A DNA stretch of 64,000 nucleotides from Chitinispirillales bacterium (GTDB taxonomy: Bacteria; Fibrobacterota; Chitinivibrionia; Chitinivibrionales; Chitinispirillaceae): assembly GCA_031281485.1 (NCBI GenBank), contig JAITFI010000045.1, positions 1 to 64,000 of the forward strand. The letters are read 5' to 3'. Of this stretch, positions 26,892-35,537 are shown in pieces. The translations under genes and the position numbers were made by a program. Each line of letters starts with the position of its first letter. The first letter of the stretch is position 1. The notes beneath the pieces are model-generated. The model ran no database searches and was not told the DNA's origin. It worked only from the letters and a program-made list of their open reading frames with translations.

Positions 26892-28220
26892 ATGCTTTTC
26901 GATGTCGATACCGTCTCCCGCCACTTCGACTCTTATTTGGACTTTATACGAGCGGCGGACTCCGTTCGCATGTACGGCAAGGTGACCGAGGTTATCGGCA
27001 TTCTCATAGAGAGCAGCGGCCCTTCCGCTTCCGTAGGCGACGTTTGCCGCATAGAGAAGGGCGGACGGCTCATTTGCCGCGCCGAGGTCGTAGGCTTCCG
27101 CAAAGATCGGACGCTCCTTATGCCGCTCGGACCGATCGAGGGGATACATCCGGGAATGGCGGTCGCCGGTACGGGGCGCCCCCTTTCGGTGCATATAGGG
27201 GACGCGCTTTTGGGGCGCGTTTTGGACGGGCTGGGGAATCCGATGGACGGCAAGGGGCCGATACGGGCGACCGCGGCGCGCTCTGTTTTTTCGTCCATAC
27301 CAAACCCCATGACGCGGCAGCGTATCAATCAGGTTTTCGAGACCGGGGTGCGGGCGATAGACGGTTTGGTGACGGTCGGCAAGGGACAGCGCTTGGGGAT
27401 TTTCGCGGGCAGCGGCGTTGGAAAGAGCGTGCTGATGGGTATGCTGGCCCGGAACTGCCGCTCCGACGTGAACGTGATAGCGCTCATCGGAGAGCGCGGA
27501 CGCGAGGTGCTGGAATTCATAGAGCGCGATCTCGGCGAGGAGGGGTTGCGGCGGTCGGTGCTCGTTGTGGCTACCAGCGACCAACCGGCGCTTATACGCA
27601 TAAAGGGGGCGCTGGTGGCGGCGTCTATCGCGGAGCACTTCAGGGATCAAGGGAAGGACGTTTTGTTTTTGGCCGACTCGGTGACGCGCTTGGCAATGGC
27701 GCAAAGGGAAGTGGGCCTCGCCATCGGGGAACCGCCGGCCTCAAAGGGATACACGCCGTCGGTCTTCGCGACCCTGCCGCAGTTTCTGGAACGGGCGGGA
27801 ACGTCGGACGTGGGGACGATCACCGGCCTGTTCACGGTGCTCGTGGACGGCGACGACATGGACGAGCCGATAGCGGACGCCGTGCGCTCTATCCTAGACG
27901 GCCACTTGGTGCTGTCGCGCCGCCTCGCCCACAGGAACCACTACCCCGCCATCGACGTGCTGCAGAGCATATCGCGGTGCATGTCGGACATAGTGTCAAA
28001 GGAGCACCGCGCCGCGGCTGGAAAGGTGAAGGACGCGATGGCCGCGTACTCGGAGAGCGAAGACTTGATACAGATAGGCGCCTACGCTATGGGGACAAAC
28101 GAACGCATAGACAGGGCGATACGCTTAAACGCGCCGATAACGGAGTTTCTGCGGCAAACGCGGGACAGCTCCACGACGCTGGAGGAAACGCTGAAAAAGC
28201 TTGAGGCGATCGCTAAGTGA
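26892..28220 (+). CDS. fliI: Flagellum-specific ATPase FliI
   Basis: FliI powers or primes flagellar protein export. The 442-residue protein resembles the F1 beta subunit, with the P-loop GIFAGSGVGKSVLMG (about 171), the Walker B strand VLFLADSVTRLAMAQREVGL and the family motif GEPPASKGYTPSVFATLPQF. AAAGGA is upstream of the ATG. It overlaps fliJ by 4 nt. Confidence 0.98.
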   Translation: MLFDVDTVSRHFDSYLDFIRAADSVRMYGKVTEVIGILIESSGPSASVGDVCRIEKGGRLICRAEVVGFRKDRTLLMPLGPIEGIHPGMAVAGTGRPLSVHIGDALLGRVLDGLGNPMDGKGPIRATAARSVFSSIPNPMTRQRINQVFETGVRAIDGLVTVGKGQRLGIFAGSGVGKSVLMGMLARNCRSDVNVIALIGERGREVLEFIERDLGEEGLRRSVLVVATSDQPALIRIKGALVAASIAEHFRDQGKDVLFLADSVTRLAMAQREVGLAIGEPPASKGYTPSVFATLPQFLERAGTSDVGTITGLFTVLVDGDDMDEPIADAVRSILDGHLVLSRRLAHRNHYPAIDVLQSISRCMSDIVSKEHRAAAGKVKDAMAAYSESEDLIQIGAYAMGTNERIDRAIRLNAPITEFLRQTRDSSTTLEETLKKLEAIAK

Positions 28221-28666
28221 AAAGATTCGTCTTCAAACTAGATACCCTCCTTAGAGTCAAGAGAAACAAGGAGGACGAGATCAAGCGCCGCCTCGCGGAA
28301 AAGAACCGCGAGGCCGAGTCCGTGCGGGCGGAGATTAAGGCGACGGAAACGGAGCTCAAGGATTTCCAGAAGAACGTGAAAGTAAATCGCGACGGAGGCG
28401 GCGAGAGCGTGGCGGATTTGCGTCATTCGGTCTCCTACAGGAACGCGCTGAAACTCAAGATGCTCAAAGCCGGGCAAAAGTTAGACAACGTAATGGTGGA
28501 GGCCTACGGCATAAACCAAGAGTTGATAAAAGCCGCCCAAGAACGCCGGGCTGTGGAGATCATCAGGGAGAAGCGGTACGAGGAGTGGAAGAAAGAGAAC
28601 GCGGCGGCGGAGCAGAAGTTCATAGACGACCTGTCGCAGCAAATGTTTGTCCGGGCAAACAAGTAA
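28217..28666 (+). CDS. fliJ: Flagellar export chaperone FliJ
   Basis: FliJ is the small coiled-coil stalk of the export ATPase. The 149-residue product starts with the family's FVFKLDTLLRVKRNKEDEIK and is almost wholly a two-helix coiled coil. The start is GTG inside the fliI stop (GTGA), a clear coupling. Confidence 0.9.
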   Translation: MKRFVFKLDTLLRVKRNKEDEIKRRLAEKNREAESVRAEIKATETELKDFQKNVKVNRDGGGESVADLRHSVSYRNALKLKMLKAGQKLDNVMVEAYGINQELIKAAQERRAVEIIREKRYEEWKKENAAAEQKFIDDLSQQMFVRANK

Positions 28667-28674
28667 ACGGTTTG

Positions 28675-29958
28675 ATGCGTAATATCAATATGAATATTAA
28701 AATAATTCTAACTATGCCGACGGTGCTGGCGGTCACGGCTTTCGCCGACCCGATAGTGATCGCCGGTAAGAATATTCCGCGCCTCTTGGGGAAACCCATC
28801 GCGTCGATAGTCGTCCTGAACGGGAGCGGCACCGCCATACCGTTTCAGATAGACGAGGTGACGAAAGACGGCGAGTACGTGCTTGACAAGGGCGAGTCGC
28901 CAAACGTCAAGGAGGGGAACGGCGTGCTGAACGAACAAGACGAAATCGCATTTTTGTGGAACGACGCGGACGCGGTTGACGCCGAGGCCGGCGTTAATAA
29001 AGGCATAGGTACCAATATCAATAATAACGACATCGATAGTAATATCAAAACAACAATAACTCTAACGCGCGGCAAGGAGAAACGTACCGTCACAGTCGTA
29101 TTTGACCCGACCTCTTCCCTGCCCCGCTCGCCCAGAAGTTACATCGGTTACAACCATAATACCGGACGGGTGGCCACGGAATACTACTACGCCGACTTTG
29201 CGAAAGATCGCTTTCACTTCGTGCGCGCGGGAGTGATGGACTTTACATCGAACAAGTACGTTGACTTGACAAATGAATTACGGGTTGAGATACTGCTCAA
29301 GACGCTTTTCGGGCTGATACCCATCCGCTACGGGGAGGGGGATCTCGTTTGCTTTGTCCGTCGTTACAAGGTGGGGCCGATACGTTTGATCCGCCGGGGC
29401 GACTTTCACTTGAATTTGGGATTCGGGGTTAAGGGCAGCCGCGCGGCGGTCAACCAGATTTGTTATCCGAAGGTGGTGAAGGTGCCGGTCTACGTACACC
29501 TGCCGATACGTTTCCGTAATCTATTCAGCCAGGCGCACATTGAGATGACGCCGGTGATAAGGGAGGCCGGCAAACGCTTCACCTTCGCGGTGCCGTCGAA
29601 TAAGCTCTACTTTCCGGTAGGCGGCGACAGGTTGGACACTCTCTGCCAATCAATGCCGCTGCGGCGGATGTTTACGCTTAAAAACGGCGACGCCGCCGGG
29701 TACGGTTGGATATTGGACGCGACGACGCAACCGGAGCATATATCCGGAAGCGGATTCGTAATGCGCCGCCCCGGAACAAGGGGAACGGGTCCGGCGGAAT
29801 GCGGTTTTCGGCTTACAGTTAGGGATGTGCCCAAGGGAAATTATTATATTACTAATTGGGTGTTATTTTCAGGCGGTAAGGCCGGGGATATAGAGCGCTT
29901 GGGAAAGGGCCTAATGGAACCGGTGGCGGTTAGCGAGGAAAAATATGGCGAACACTGA
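28675..29958 (+). CDS. Secreted protein of unknown function
   Basis: I do not recognise the family. I start at ATG 28675 (alternative 28690), 8 nt after fliJ; the frame upstream belongs to fliJ. A signal peptide (NIKIILTMPTVLAVTAFA) leads a 427-residue beta-rich protein. It has an N-terminal block seen in various secreted proteins: IPFQIDEVTKDGEYVL followed by LNEQDEIAFLWNDAD. A small Asn/Ile-rich stretch lies at about 115-125. It is co-transcribed with flagellar genes and overlaps the next gene by 14 nt, but a flagellar role is not shown. Confidence 0.65.
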   Translation: MRNINMNIKIILTMPTVLAVTAFADPIVIAGKNIPRLLGKPIASIVVLNGSGTAIPFQIDEVTKDGEYVLDKGESPNVKEGNGVLNEQDEIAFLWNDADAVDAEAGVNKGIGTNINNNDIDSNIKTTITLTRGKEKRTVTVVFDPTSSLPRSPRSYIGYNHNTGRVATEYYYADFAKDRFHFVRAGVMDFTSNKYVDLTNELRVEILLKTLFGLIPIRYGEGDLVCFVRRYKVGPIRLIRRGDFHLNLGFGVKGSRAAVNQICYPKVVKVPVYVHLPIRFRNLFSQAHIEMTPVIREAGKRFTFAVPSNKLYFPVGGDRLDTLCQSMPLRRMFTLKNGDAAGYGWILDATTQPEHISGSGFVMRRPGTRGTGPAECGFRLTVRDVPKGNYYITNWVLFSGGKAGDIERLGKGLMEPVAVSEEKYGEH

Positions 29959-30925
29959 CACAAGCATCGATACCGGCATTGACGATCGGGAAAACCAAAT
30001 CCCGGATCCGTCGCTAAGCCGCCTATGCGACAGCGTCCTATCGCTGCGCACCCCCTACGACGACATCGCCGAGCAGATAGAGGACGCCGCCTATTTCGAG
30101 TACGAGCAGGGCGGTCTCGAACACGCCGTCGAGCTCCTCAAAGGGCTCTCGCGCTTCTTTGAGGGATTGCGCAACAAAAGCGAGGAGGTGAGCCGCGATT
30201 TGGCGCAAGTCTACCTGCTCATAGGGCAAATCTACTTGTACGCGGGTAAATTTGAGGATAGTATCGTGTGGATCAACAATTCCATAGTCGTGGACGACAT
30301 GTACCCCGTCGCCTACCATAGTTTGGCGCTGGCGTTTAGAAACATCGGCGACGAGTCTATGTCCATAAAGAGCTTGGAGCAAGAGATACGCGTTGCGCCC
30401 GGAAATTACTACTCTTATTTGCTGCTCGCCGATCTATACGAGAAAAACGGGGATTTCGCGCGTTTTGAGGATGTATTGCGGCGGCTTCTGGAGCGCGCGC
30501 CGGACAATGTTCAAGGTCTGCATAGGTTGATACGGCACTGTGAGAACAGTGGCGGCGGCGCCGACGTGGATCTGCTGAGACGGCGGTTATTGGGCAACGA
30601 TCAAGGCCTAAGCCGTATAGAGGCGGTGATCCGCGCCTATCACTTGACGCAAGCGGGACGGGAGCGCGAGGCGGCGGAATTTCTTGAGGCTTGGGGCGAC
30701 GAAGCGCCGGATGTCTCGATCAACCACCTGGCAAACGCGCACATCTACGGCCAAATGAGCCTGCACTCAAAAAAACGGCGCGAAATGTCGCTATTCCGAA
30801 TAAAAAACCACGCTCGCGAGGATGTAATGGAGATAAAGATCGCCGAATTCGCGTCTGTATTCGGAAAGGAAGCGGCGGAAAAAATCAGGCGAAGCTTAAG
30901 GGTGGCCGGAATGTCTCAGTGTTGA
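29945..30925 (+). CDS. Cytoplasmic TPR-repeat protein
   Basis: The 326-residue protein has no signal peptide. Between about 50 and 220 it contains tandem helix pairs of TPR type, for example QVYLLIGQIYLYAGKFEDSI, PVAYHSLALAFRNIGDESM and YSYLLLADLYEKNGDFARFE. A binding or scaffolding role is likely. GAGGAAAAAT precedes the ATG, which lies inside the end of the preceding gene. Confidence 0.75.
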   Translation: MANTDTSIDTGIDDRENQIPDPSLSRLCDSVLSLRTPYDDIAEQIEDAAYFEYEQGGLEHAVELLKGLSRFFEGLRNKSEEVSRDLAQVYLLIGQIYLYAGKFEDSIVWINNSIVVDDMYPVAYHSLALAFRNIGDESMSIKSLEQEIRVAPGNYYSYLLLADLYEKNGDFARFEDVLRRLLERAPDNVQGLHRLIRHCENSGGGADVDLLRRRLLGNDQGLSRIEAVIRAYHLTQAGREREAAEFLEAWGDEAPDVSINHLANAHIYGQMSLHSKKRREMSLFRIKNHAREDVMEIKIAEFASVFGKEAAEKIRRSLRVAGMSQC

Positions 30926-30963
30926 CTAATGACTTTTACGAGTTATGAATATAAATACTAATT

Positions 30964-33174
30964 ATGAATACGAAATTTACAAAAAAAACCGCGTTGGCCG
31001 CATTCACGCTGACACTCATGGCGATCGCCGGCCTCGCGCTCGGCGGCGGCCTTGACAACAACCCCCGAAACGCCGGGGGGACGCTGTCGCGCAACTCCGC
31101 CGGCGTGACGCTCGACGGCGCTATGGGAAATCCGGCGCTCATCGGGCTCGACAAGCCGCCGCGCGGAGGGCTTTCGCTACTCCCCTTCTCCGTCACGGTA
31201 TGGAGCGACAAACTCTCGCCTCCGCTTGACCTGAACATCATCAACGACCCATCCGACTACATAACAAAATTCATGCGCGAGAGCTTTAACTTGAAAGGGA
31301 ACCTCACTCCGGAGGAGGTCTCGAAACGGTTGACAAACGAGCTGCGCGACGGGATAGGCGTGTACGCCGGCGTGAAGACCTCCCCCGTCGTATTCGCGAC
31401 ACGCGGCTTCGGGCTAAGCGTCAGCACCTTTGCCGACGTCGATGTGAGAATACCCGGCGGACTCCTTATACCGTTCTTCGCGGATACTACGGAGGGACTG
31501 TTGGCCGGCAAAAAAGGCATTGATCTCTCCGATATGCACGTTAATGCGATATCTGCATCGGAAATCGCCGTCAAACTCGGCTACACGACGGCTATCCCCT
31601 TTCTCCGCGAATATCTTGGTCTTGACAAGGGCGGGGCCGGGGTAGGGGTAAAATTGTTGCTCGGCCACTCCTACCTCGACGCCAAAATGCAGGATGGCAG
31701 CGCCATATCCTACTCCGATTCGACCAACAAGTACAAGGCCGGCGCCCGCTTTGACGTGCTGAGCGCCGGAACAGGCTTTAACAACAATTTCCGATACGAT
31801 GAGAAATACCTGATCGACAATCCGATAAACGGACAAGGATGGGGGTTAGACTTAGGAACGATTTTCCACAACGAAAACCACGCGGTGTCGGTTGACGTAC
31901 AGGACATCGGCATGATACTTTGGAACGGCAAAGCGGTACGCAGAGGGAGCATTTCGTTTAAACCTGAAAGCGGGTTTGAGGATGGGTTCGACCTAAACGA
32001 CCTGCAACTCGGCATCAACGAACTCTTCAAATACGACACGCTTGCGCCGACCAACGAAAGCTACATTATGTGGCTGCCCGCCGCACTAAACCTTGGGTAC
32101 ACATACAACCTGCGCATCAACGGAGGACCGAGCGCGCTCTTGGGCTACCTGACGACGAGTTTGGGTTACAACCAACAATTAATATTGGGCATCGGCCATG
32201 ACAGCTACTCGCCGCGCTTCTCAGCCGGCGCGACGCTGGGGCTTTTGGCGGGTTATCTGCCCGTACGCTACGGCGTGACCTACGGCGGCCCGCAAAAATT
32301 GACCTCGGCCTTGGGATTGGGTTTGGGATTGGGCGCGAAATACTTCTCCACAGACCTTTTCTACAAGGCGGTGGGGAGCCCTATACTACTGCCTAAAAGG
32401 GGTTTCGAGGCGGGCGGCGGCCTGACCTTCCAATGGGGCTTCCGGTACAAGGCGAAGGCCAAGTCTAAAACCAAACTGCCGAAATGCGCGGCGGCGGATG
32501 AATTCGCGTGGATTGACGACACCTTGTCGGAAGAACCGACCGTATCTGTGATATTTGAGTTCTTCCCGGACGATGATGAATCGGAGAATGAGTACTACGA
32601 GCCCATAGAGATAGATATGGTAATGTCTCCGCCGCCACCGCCAACGACAACGACAACAACGCCAACGACGACGGAGACGGAGACGGATCCCATGCCGCAA
32701 CCCACGGCTGAGGAGACGGAGATGCTCGTTGTTTCCCAACGCGCGATCAACTTCGTGTCCGGCAGCGCAAACCTTACCGAGAGCTCCTACGCGCCGCTCA
32801 ACGCGATAGCGAACCTTCTGAAACTGTACCCGCACATACGCTACGAGATACAGGGGCACACCGACTCGAAGGGCACGGAGATGCACAATCTGCTGCTCTC
32901 CGCGGAACGCGCCGCGGTTGTGAAGTACTACCTGATCTCGCGCGGCGCGCCGGAATCAAGCTTAGTGGCGGTGGGCTACGGAAAGAACATACCCATAGCC
33001 GACAACCAAAACACGGTGGGCCGCGCGCTGAACAGACGCGTGGAGTTCGTGCAAATACTGTCGCAGGAACACTACGACTGGGTAAAGAGGTTTGAACTGG
33101 AGATGATACCGAGGCTTACCAATAGGGTAATACTTCACAAGAAGAGAATTACGGAGCCGAATTTAGGGGAATAG
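30964..33174 (+). CDS. Outer-membrane barrel with OmpA C-terminal domain
   Basis: The 736-residue protein has a signal peptide, then a large beta-rich domain (about 30-490) with features of DUF5723-like barrels (a long run of Gly/aromatic strands, LGLGLGLGAKY). A Pro/Thr linker (PPPPPTTTTTTPTTTETE, about 560-577) leads to an OmpA-type peptidoglycan-binding domain. That domain shows INFVSGSANLTESSYAPLN, IRYEIQGHTDSKGTEMHN, LSAERAAVVKYYLISRG and ALNRRVEF. It would tie the outer membrane to the cell wall. No clear binding site is visible. Confidence 0.85.
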   Translation: MNTKFTKKTALAAFTLTLMAIAGLALGGGLDNNPRNAGGTLSRNSAGVTLDGAMGNPALIGLDKPPRGGLSLLPFSVTVWSDKLSPPLDLNIINDPSDYITKFMRESFNLKGNLTPEEVSKRLTNELRDGIGVYAGVKTSPVVFATRGFGLSVSTFADVDVRIPGGLLIPFFADTTEGLLAGKKGIDLSDMHVNAISASEIAVKLGYTTAIPFLREYLGLDKGGAGVGVKLLLGHSYLDAKMQDGSAISYSDSTNKYKAGARFDVLSAGTGFNNNFRYDEKYLIDNPINGQGWGLDLGTIFHNENHAVSVDVQDIGMILWNGKAVRRGSISFKPESGFEDGFDLNDLQLGINELFKYDTLAPTNESYIMWLPAALNLGYTYNLRINGGPSALLGYLTTSLGYNQQLILGIGHDSYSPRFSAGATLGLLAGYLPVRYGVTYGGPQKLTSALGLGLGLGAKYFSTDLFYKAVGSPILLPKRGFEAGGGLTFQWGFRYKAKAKSKTKLPKCAAADEFAWIDDTLSEEPTVSVIFEFFPDDDESENEYYEPIEIDMVMSPPPPPTTTTTTPTTTETETDPMPQPTAEETEMLVVSQRAINFVSGSANLTESSYAPLNAIANLLKLYPHIRYEIQGHTDSKGTEMHNLLLSAERAAVVKYYLISRGAPESSLVAVGYGKNIPIADNQNTVGRALNRRVEFVQILSQEHYDWVKRFELEMIPRLTNRVILHKKRITEPNLGE

Positions 33175-33180
33175 CGGAGG

Positions 33181-34728
33181 TCACTTCTCCAACCACTCTT
33201 CAGGATTAAGCGACTCCGCCCTGAGTTTTATTTCGAAATGCAATTTCGGTCCGCCCGTCGTCCCCGTCTCCCCCGCCTTGCCTATCTCGGCGCCAGATGT
33301 CACTTTGGCGTTTTCCGTTACGGACACCTCGTCTAAGTGGGCATACAGCGTATAGTATCCGCCGCTGTGGTCTATGAATACGCACCTGCCGTAGCCCCGC
33401 ATCCACTTTACAAGCGCCACTTCGCCCGTGGCGACGCTTGCCACAGACGCGCCTTTTTTGGCGGCTATGTCTATGCCGTTGTTCGGGGTTACCGTCTTGT
33501 AAACCGGGTGTATCACGTTGCCGAATTTCCTCACCACCTCTCCGCGCAACGGCCAAGGCAGCTTTCCCTTTCTGTTCTCGAAACTGACCGCCGCCTTACG
33601 CTCTTCCTCCTCCTCCTTGACCTTTTTGCGCCTGCCCTCCAACACCTTTATCATGGCGTTTAGCTCGCCGTGCGCCTCCTCCAACTCCGCGACCATCGCC
33701 TCGTGCGCGCTCTTCTTCGTGCGGATGTCAGAAAGCACCGTGCGCCTCTGCGCCTCCTCCGCCACCAAGGCCTGCTGCTCCCTCTTCTTGTCCGATAACA
33801 GCTTCACCAACTTGTCCCTATTCTCCCCCTGCGCGCTCCTCTTATCGTTCACAGAGGCGATACTCTCCTTGATAGACGCGGCGAGGAGCCTGTCGTGGCG
33901 GTTCAGATCCTGAAAGTAGCGCACGCGGCGGATAAACTCTGACGGGTTGCCGGAAGTAAGCAGCATTTGCAGTCTATTCATGTCGCCTGTCATTTGAGCG
34001 TTGCGCAGCCGCCTCTTCATCAACTCGCGGGCGCGGTACAGGTCGGCCTCCGCCTTAGTCAGGGAGTCTCCGAGCATCTCGATCACTATTTCTGTCGTGT
34101 CAATCTGTTTCTGTACAAGATCCGCGTATTTGCCGGAGGAGTAGATGTTTTTCTCTATCTGCTCCAAGCGGCTCAGGTAGTTCCCCTCCTCGTGCTGCAG
34201 CTCCTTGAAGCGCTGCCTGCCGCGTTCAAGCTCCGCTTTTATGGAGTCTAACGTGCCTTGGGTCTTGCTCAGCTCTTTCTCCACGGCGGCGACGGCGGGG
34301 CTTGACGGTTCCGCGCTCGATCTTTGCTGTGCCGATGTTGACACTGATTTCTTCTGATCCGCGGTTTTCGGTGCTGACTTCGACGTGGATTTTTTTTGAT
34401 TAGCGCCTTTCTGCGACGCCGGCGCTGTTTTCTGCTGATTAGCGCTCTTTTGCGGCGACGGCGCAGATTTTTGCTGACTAACACTCTTCTGCGGCGACGG
34501 CGCTGATTTTTGCTGACCGGCGCTCTTCTGCGGCGACGGCGCTGATTTCTGTTGATCAATACCCTTTTGCGCTGACGGCGCCGATTTCTTTTGAGCGGCG
34601 CCGGAGCTGTCGGGCAGCGCAAATAACGGCGAATAGTGCGCGGCGGCTATTATAAACGCCGCTACGCAGCACCGCGCCGCGAGCGCTATACCAGAAATTT
34701 GCTTACCGCGAGTCTGCTTCCGAGCCAC
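33181..34728 (-). CDS. envC: EnvC-like LytM protein with degenerate zinc site
   Basis: The 515-residue periplasmic protein has a signal peptide, a Lys/Gln/Pro tandem-repeat segment (nt 34324-34593), a long coiled coil with LSKTQGTLDSIKAELERGRQ, and a C-terminal LytM (M23) domain with LYAHLDEVSV and GGPKLHFEI. Two zinc ligands look lost: the first His is Asn (PNNGIDIA) and the HxH pair is KLH. So it is probably an activator of amidases, like EnvC, not an enzyme. The GTG at 34728 is chosen because a signal peptide follows; it overlaps ftsX by 43 nt. FtsX and EnvC are known partners in division. Confidence 0.82.
   Translation of the reverse strand: MARKQTRGKQISGIALAARCCVAAFIIAAAHYSPLFALPDSSGAAQKKSAPSAQKGIDQQKSAPSPQKSAGQQKSAPSPQKSVSQQKSAPSPQKSANQQKTAPASQKGANQKKSTSKSAPKTADQKKSVSTSAQQRSSAEPSSPAVAAVEKELSKTQGTLDSIKAELERGRQRFKELQHEEGNYLSRLEQIEKNIYSSGKYADLVQKQIDTTEIVIEMLGDSLTKAEADLYRARELMKRRLRNAQMTGDMNRLQMLLTSGNPSEFIRRVRYFQDLNRHDRLLAASIKESIASVNDKRSAQGENRDKLVKLLSDKKREQQALVAEEAQRRTVLSDIRTKKSAHEAMVAELEEAHGELNAMIKVLEGRRKKVKEEEEERKAAVSFENRKGKLPWPLRGEVVRKFGNVIHPVYKTVTPNNGIDIAAKKGASVASVATGEVALVKWMRGYGRCVFIDHSGGYYTLYAHLDEVSVTENAKVTSGAEIGKAGETGTTGGPKLHFEIKLRAESLNPEEWLEK
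34324..34593 (-). repeat. 13-residue tandem repeats in the EnvC-like protein
   Basis: About seven copies of a 39-42-nt unit encode QQKSAPSPQKSAG-like blocks. The middle three are nearly identical at the DNA level, so copy number may vary between strains. The segment is a disordered, basic linker between the signal peptide and the coiled coil. Confidence 0.85.
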
Positions 34729-35537
34729 CCGAAAAATACCCCTATGACGACGACGAACGGCAAATAGGAAAAGTGCCAGTTTATGGAAATATTCGACAGA
34801 GCCACCCGCGCCGCGATCATCACGCCGACGCAAAGCACCCCGCCTATGAAACCCTGCAGCATTCCCTCCAAGAGGAAGGGCATCTTAATGAACAGATCTG
34901 TGGCGCCGACGTAGTGCATGTTCCTCACAAGGTCGCGGCGGGCGTAGATGGTCAGCTTTATCGTGTTGGAGATGATGGCGTGCAACGCGAGAAGGATGAC
35001 GAGGCCGGCCGCTATCGATATTATGTAGAAGCGGTCGCGCACCATCTTTATATAGCTCAACCAATCACGCGAGTAGCGCACCGCGTCCACGCCGTTTAGC
35101 ACCGATATCCTCTCCTGCAACTCGGCCGCGGCCTGCGGGGTCTGGCTGCTCTCATAGAGCGTGATGTCGAGCGACGCGGCAAACGGGTTCTCGTCCACCG
35201 CTTCCAGCATCTCCGCGCCGTACATCACCTTAAAACGGCTCCACGCGCTGTCCTTGCTCTGGAAAACCACCGCCTTTACTCCGGGCATCTTTTTTATGGA
35301 GTCAATAAGCCCGCCCCGTTGCGCCAAATCGCCGGACACGCCGTCGCTTAGGTAGACGACCGCGTCCGGCATATCACCCGCGTTACTTAAAATCTCCTCT
35401 ATGTTCATGAGGGCGATAAAGACGCCGCAAATAAGGAAGAGCGTAGCGGCAATGGTCATAATAGAGACAAAAGTCATCAACTTGGCCTGATAGAAGCCGC
35501 GGAACGCCTCGACTATAAAGTAGATTATTTTTCTCAC
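34686..35537 (-). CDS. ftsX: Cell division protein FtsX
   Basis: FtsX is the membrane half of FtsEX, which couples division to peptidoglycan hydrolysis via EnvC. The 283-residue protein has four membrane helices (about 20-44, 170-190, 215-240, 255-275) and the large periplasmic loop between the first two with SKDSAWSRFKVMYG and AASLDITL. The C-terminal signature is IKLTIYARRDLVRNMHYVGA. The stop codon of the upstream gene abuts its start. The ATPase gene ftsE is not adjacent. Confidence 0.93.
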   Translation of the reverse strand: MRKIIYFIVEAFRGFYQAKLMTFVSIMTIAATLFLICGVFIALMNIEEILSNAGDMPDAVVYLSDGVSGDLAQRGGLIDSIKKMPGVKAVVFQSKDSAWSRFKVMYGAEMLEAVDENPFAASLDITLYESSQTPQAAAELQERISVLNGVDAVRYSRDWLSYIKMVRDRFYIISIAAGLVILLALHAIISNTIKLTIYARRDLVRNMHYVGATDLFIKMPFLLEGMLQGFIGGVLCVGVMIAARVALSNISINWHFSYLPFVVVIGVFFGWLGSRLAVSKFLV

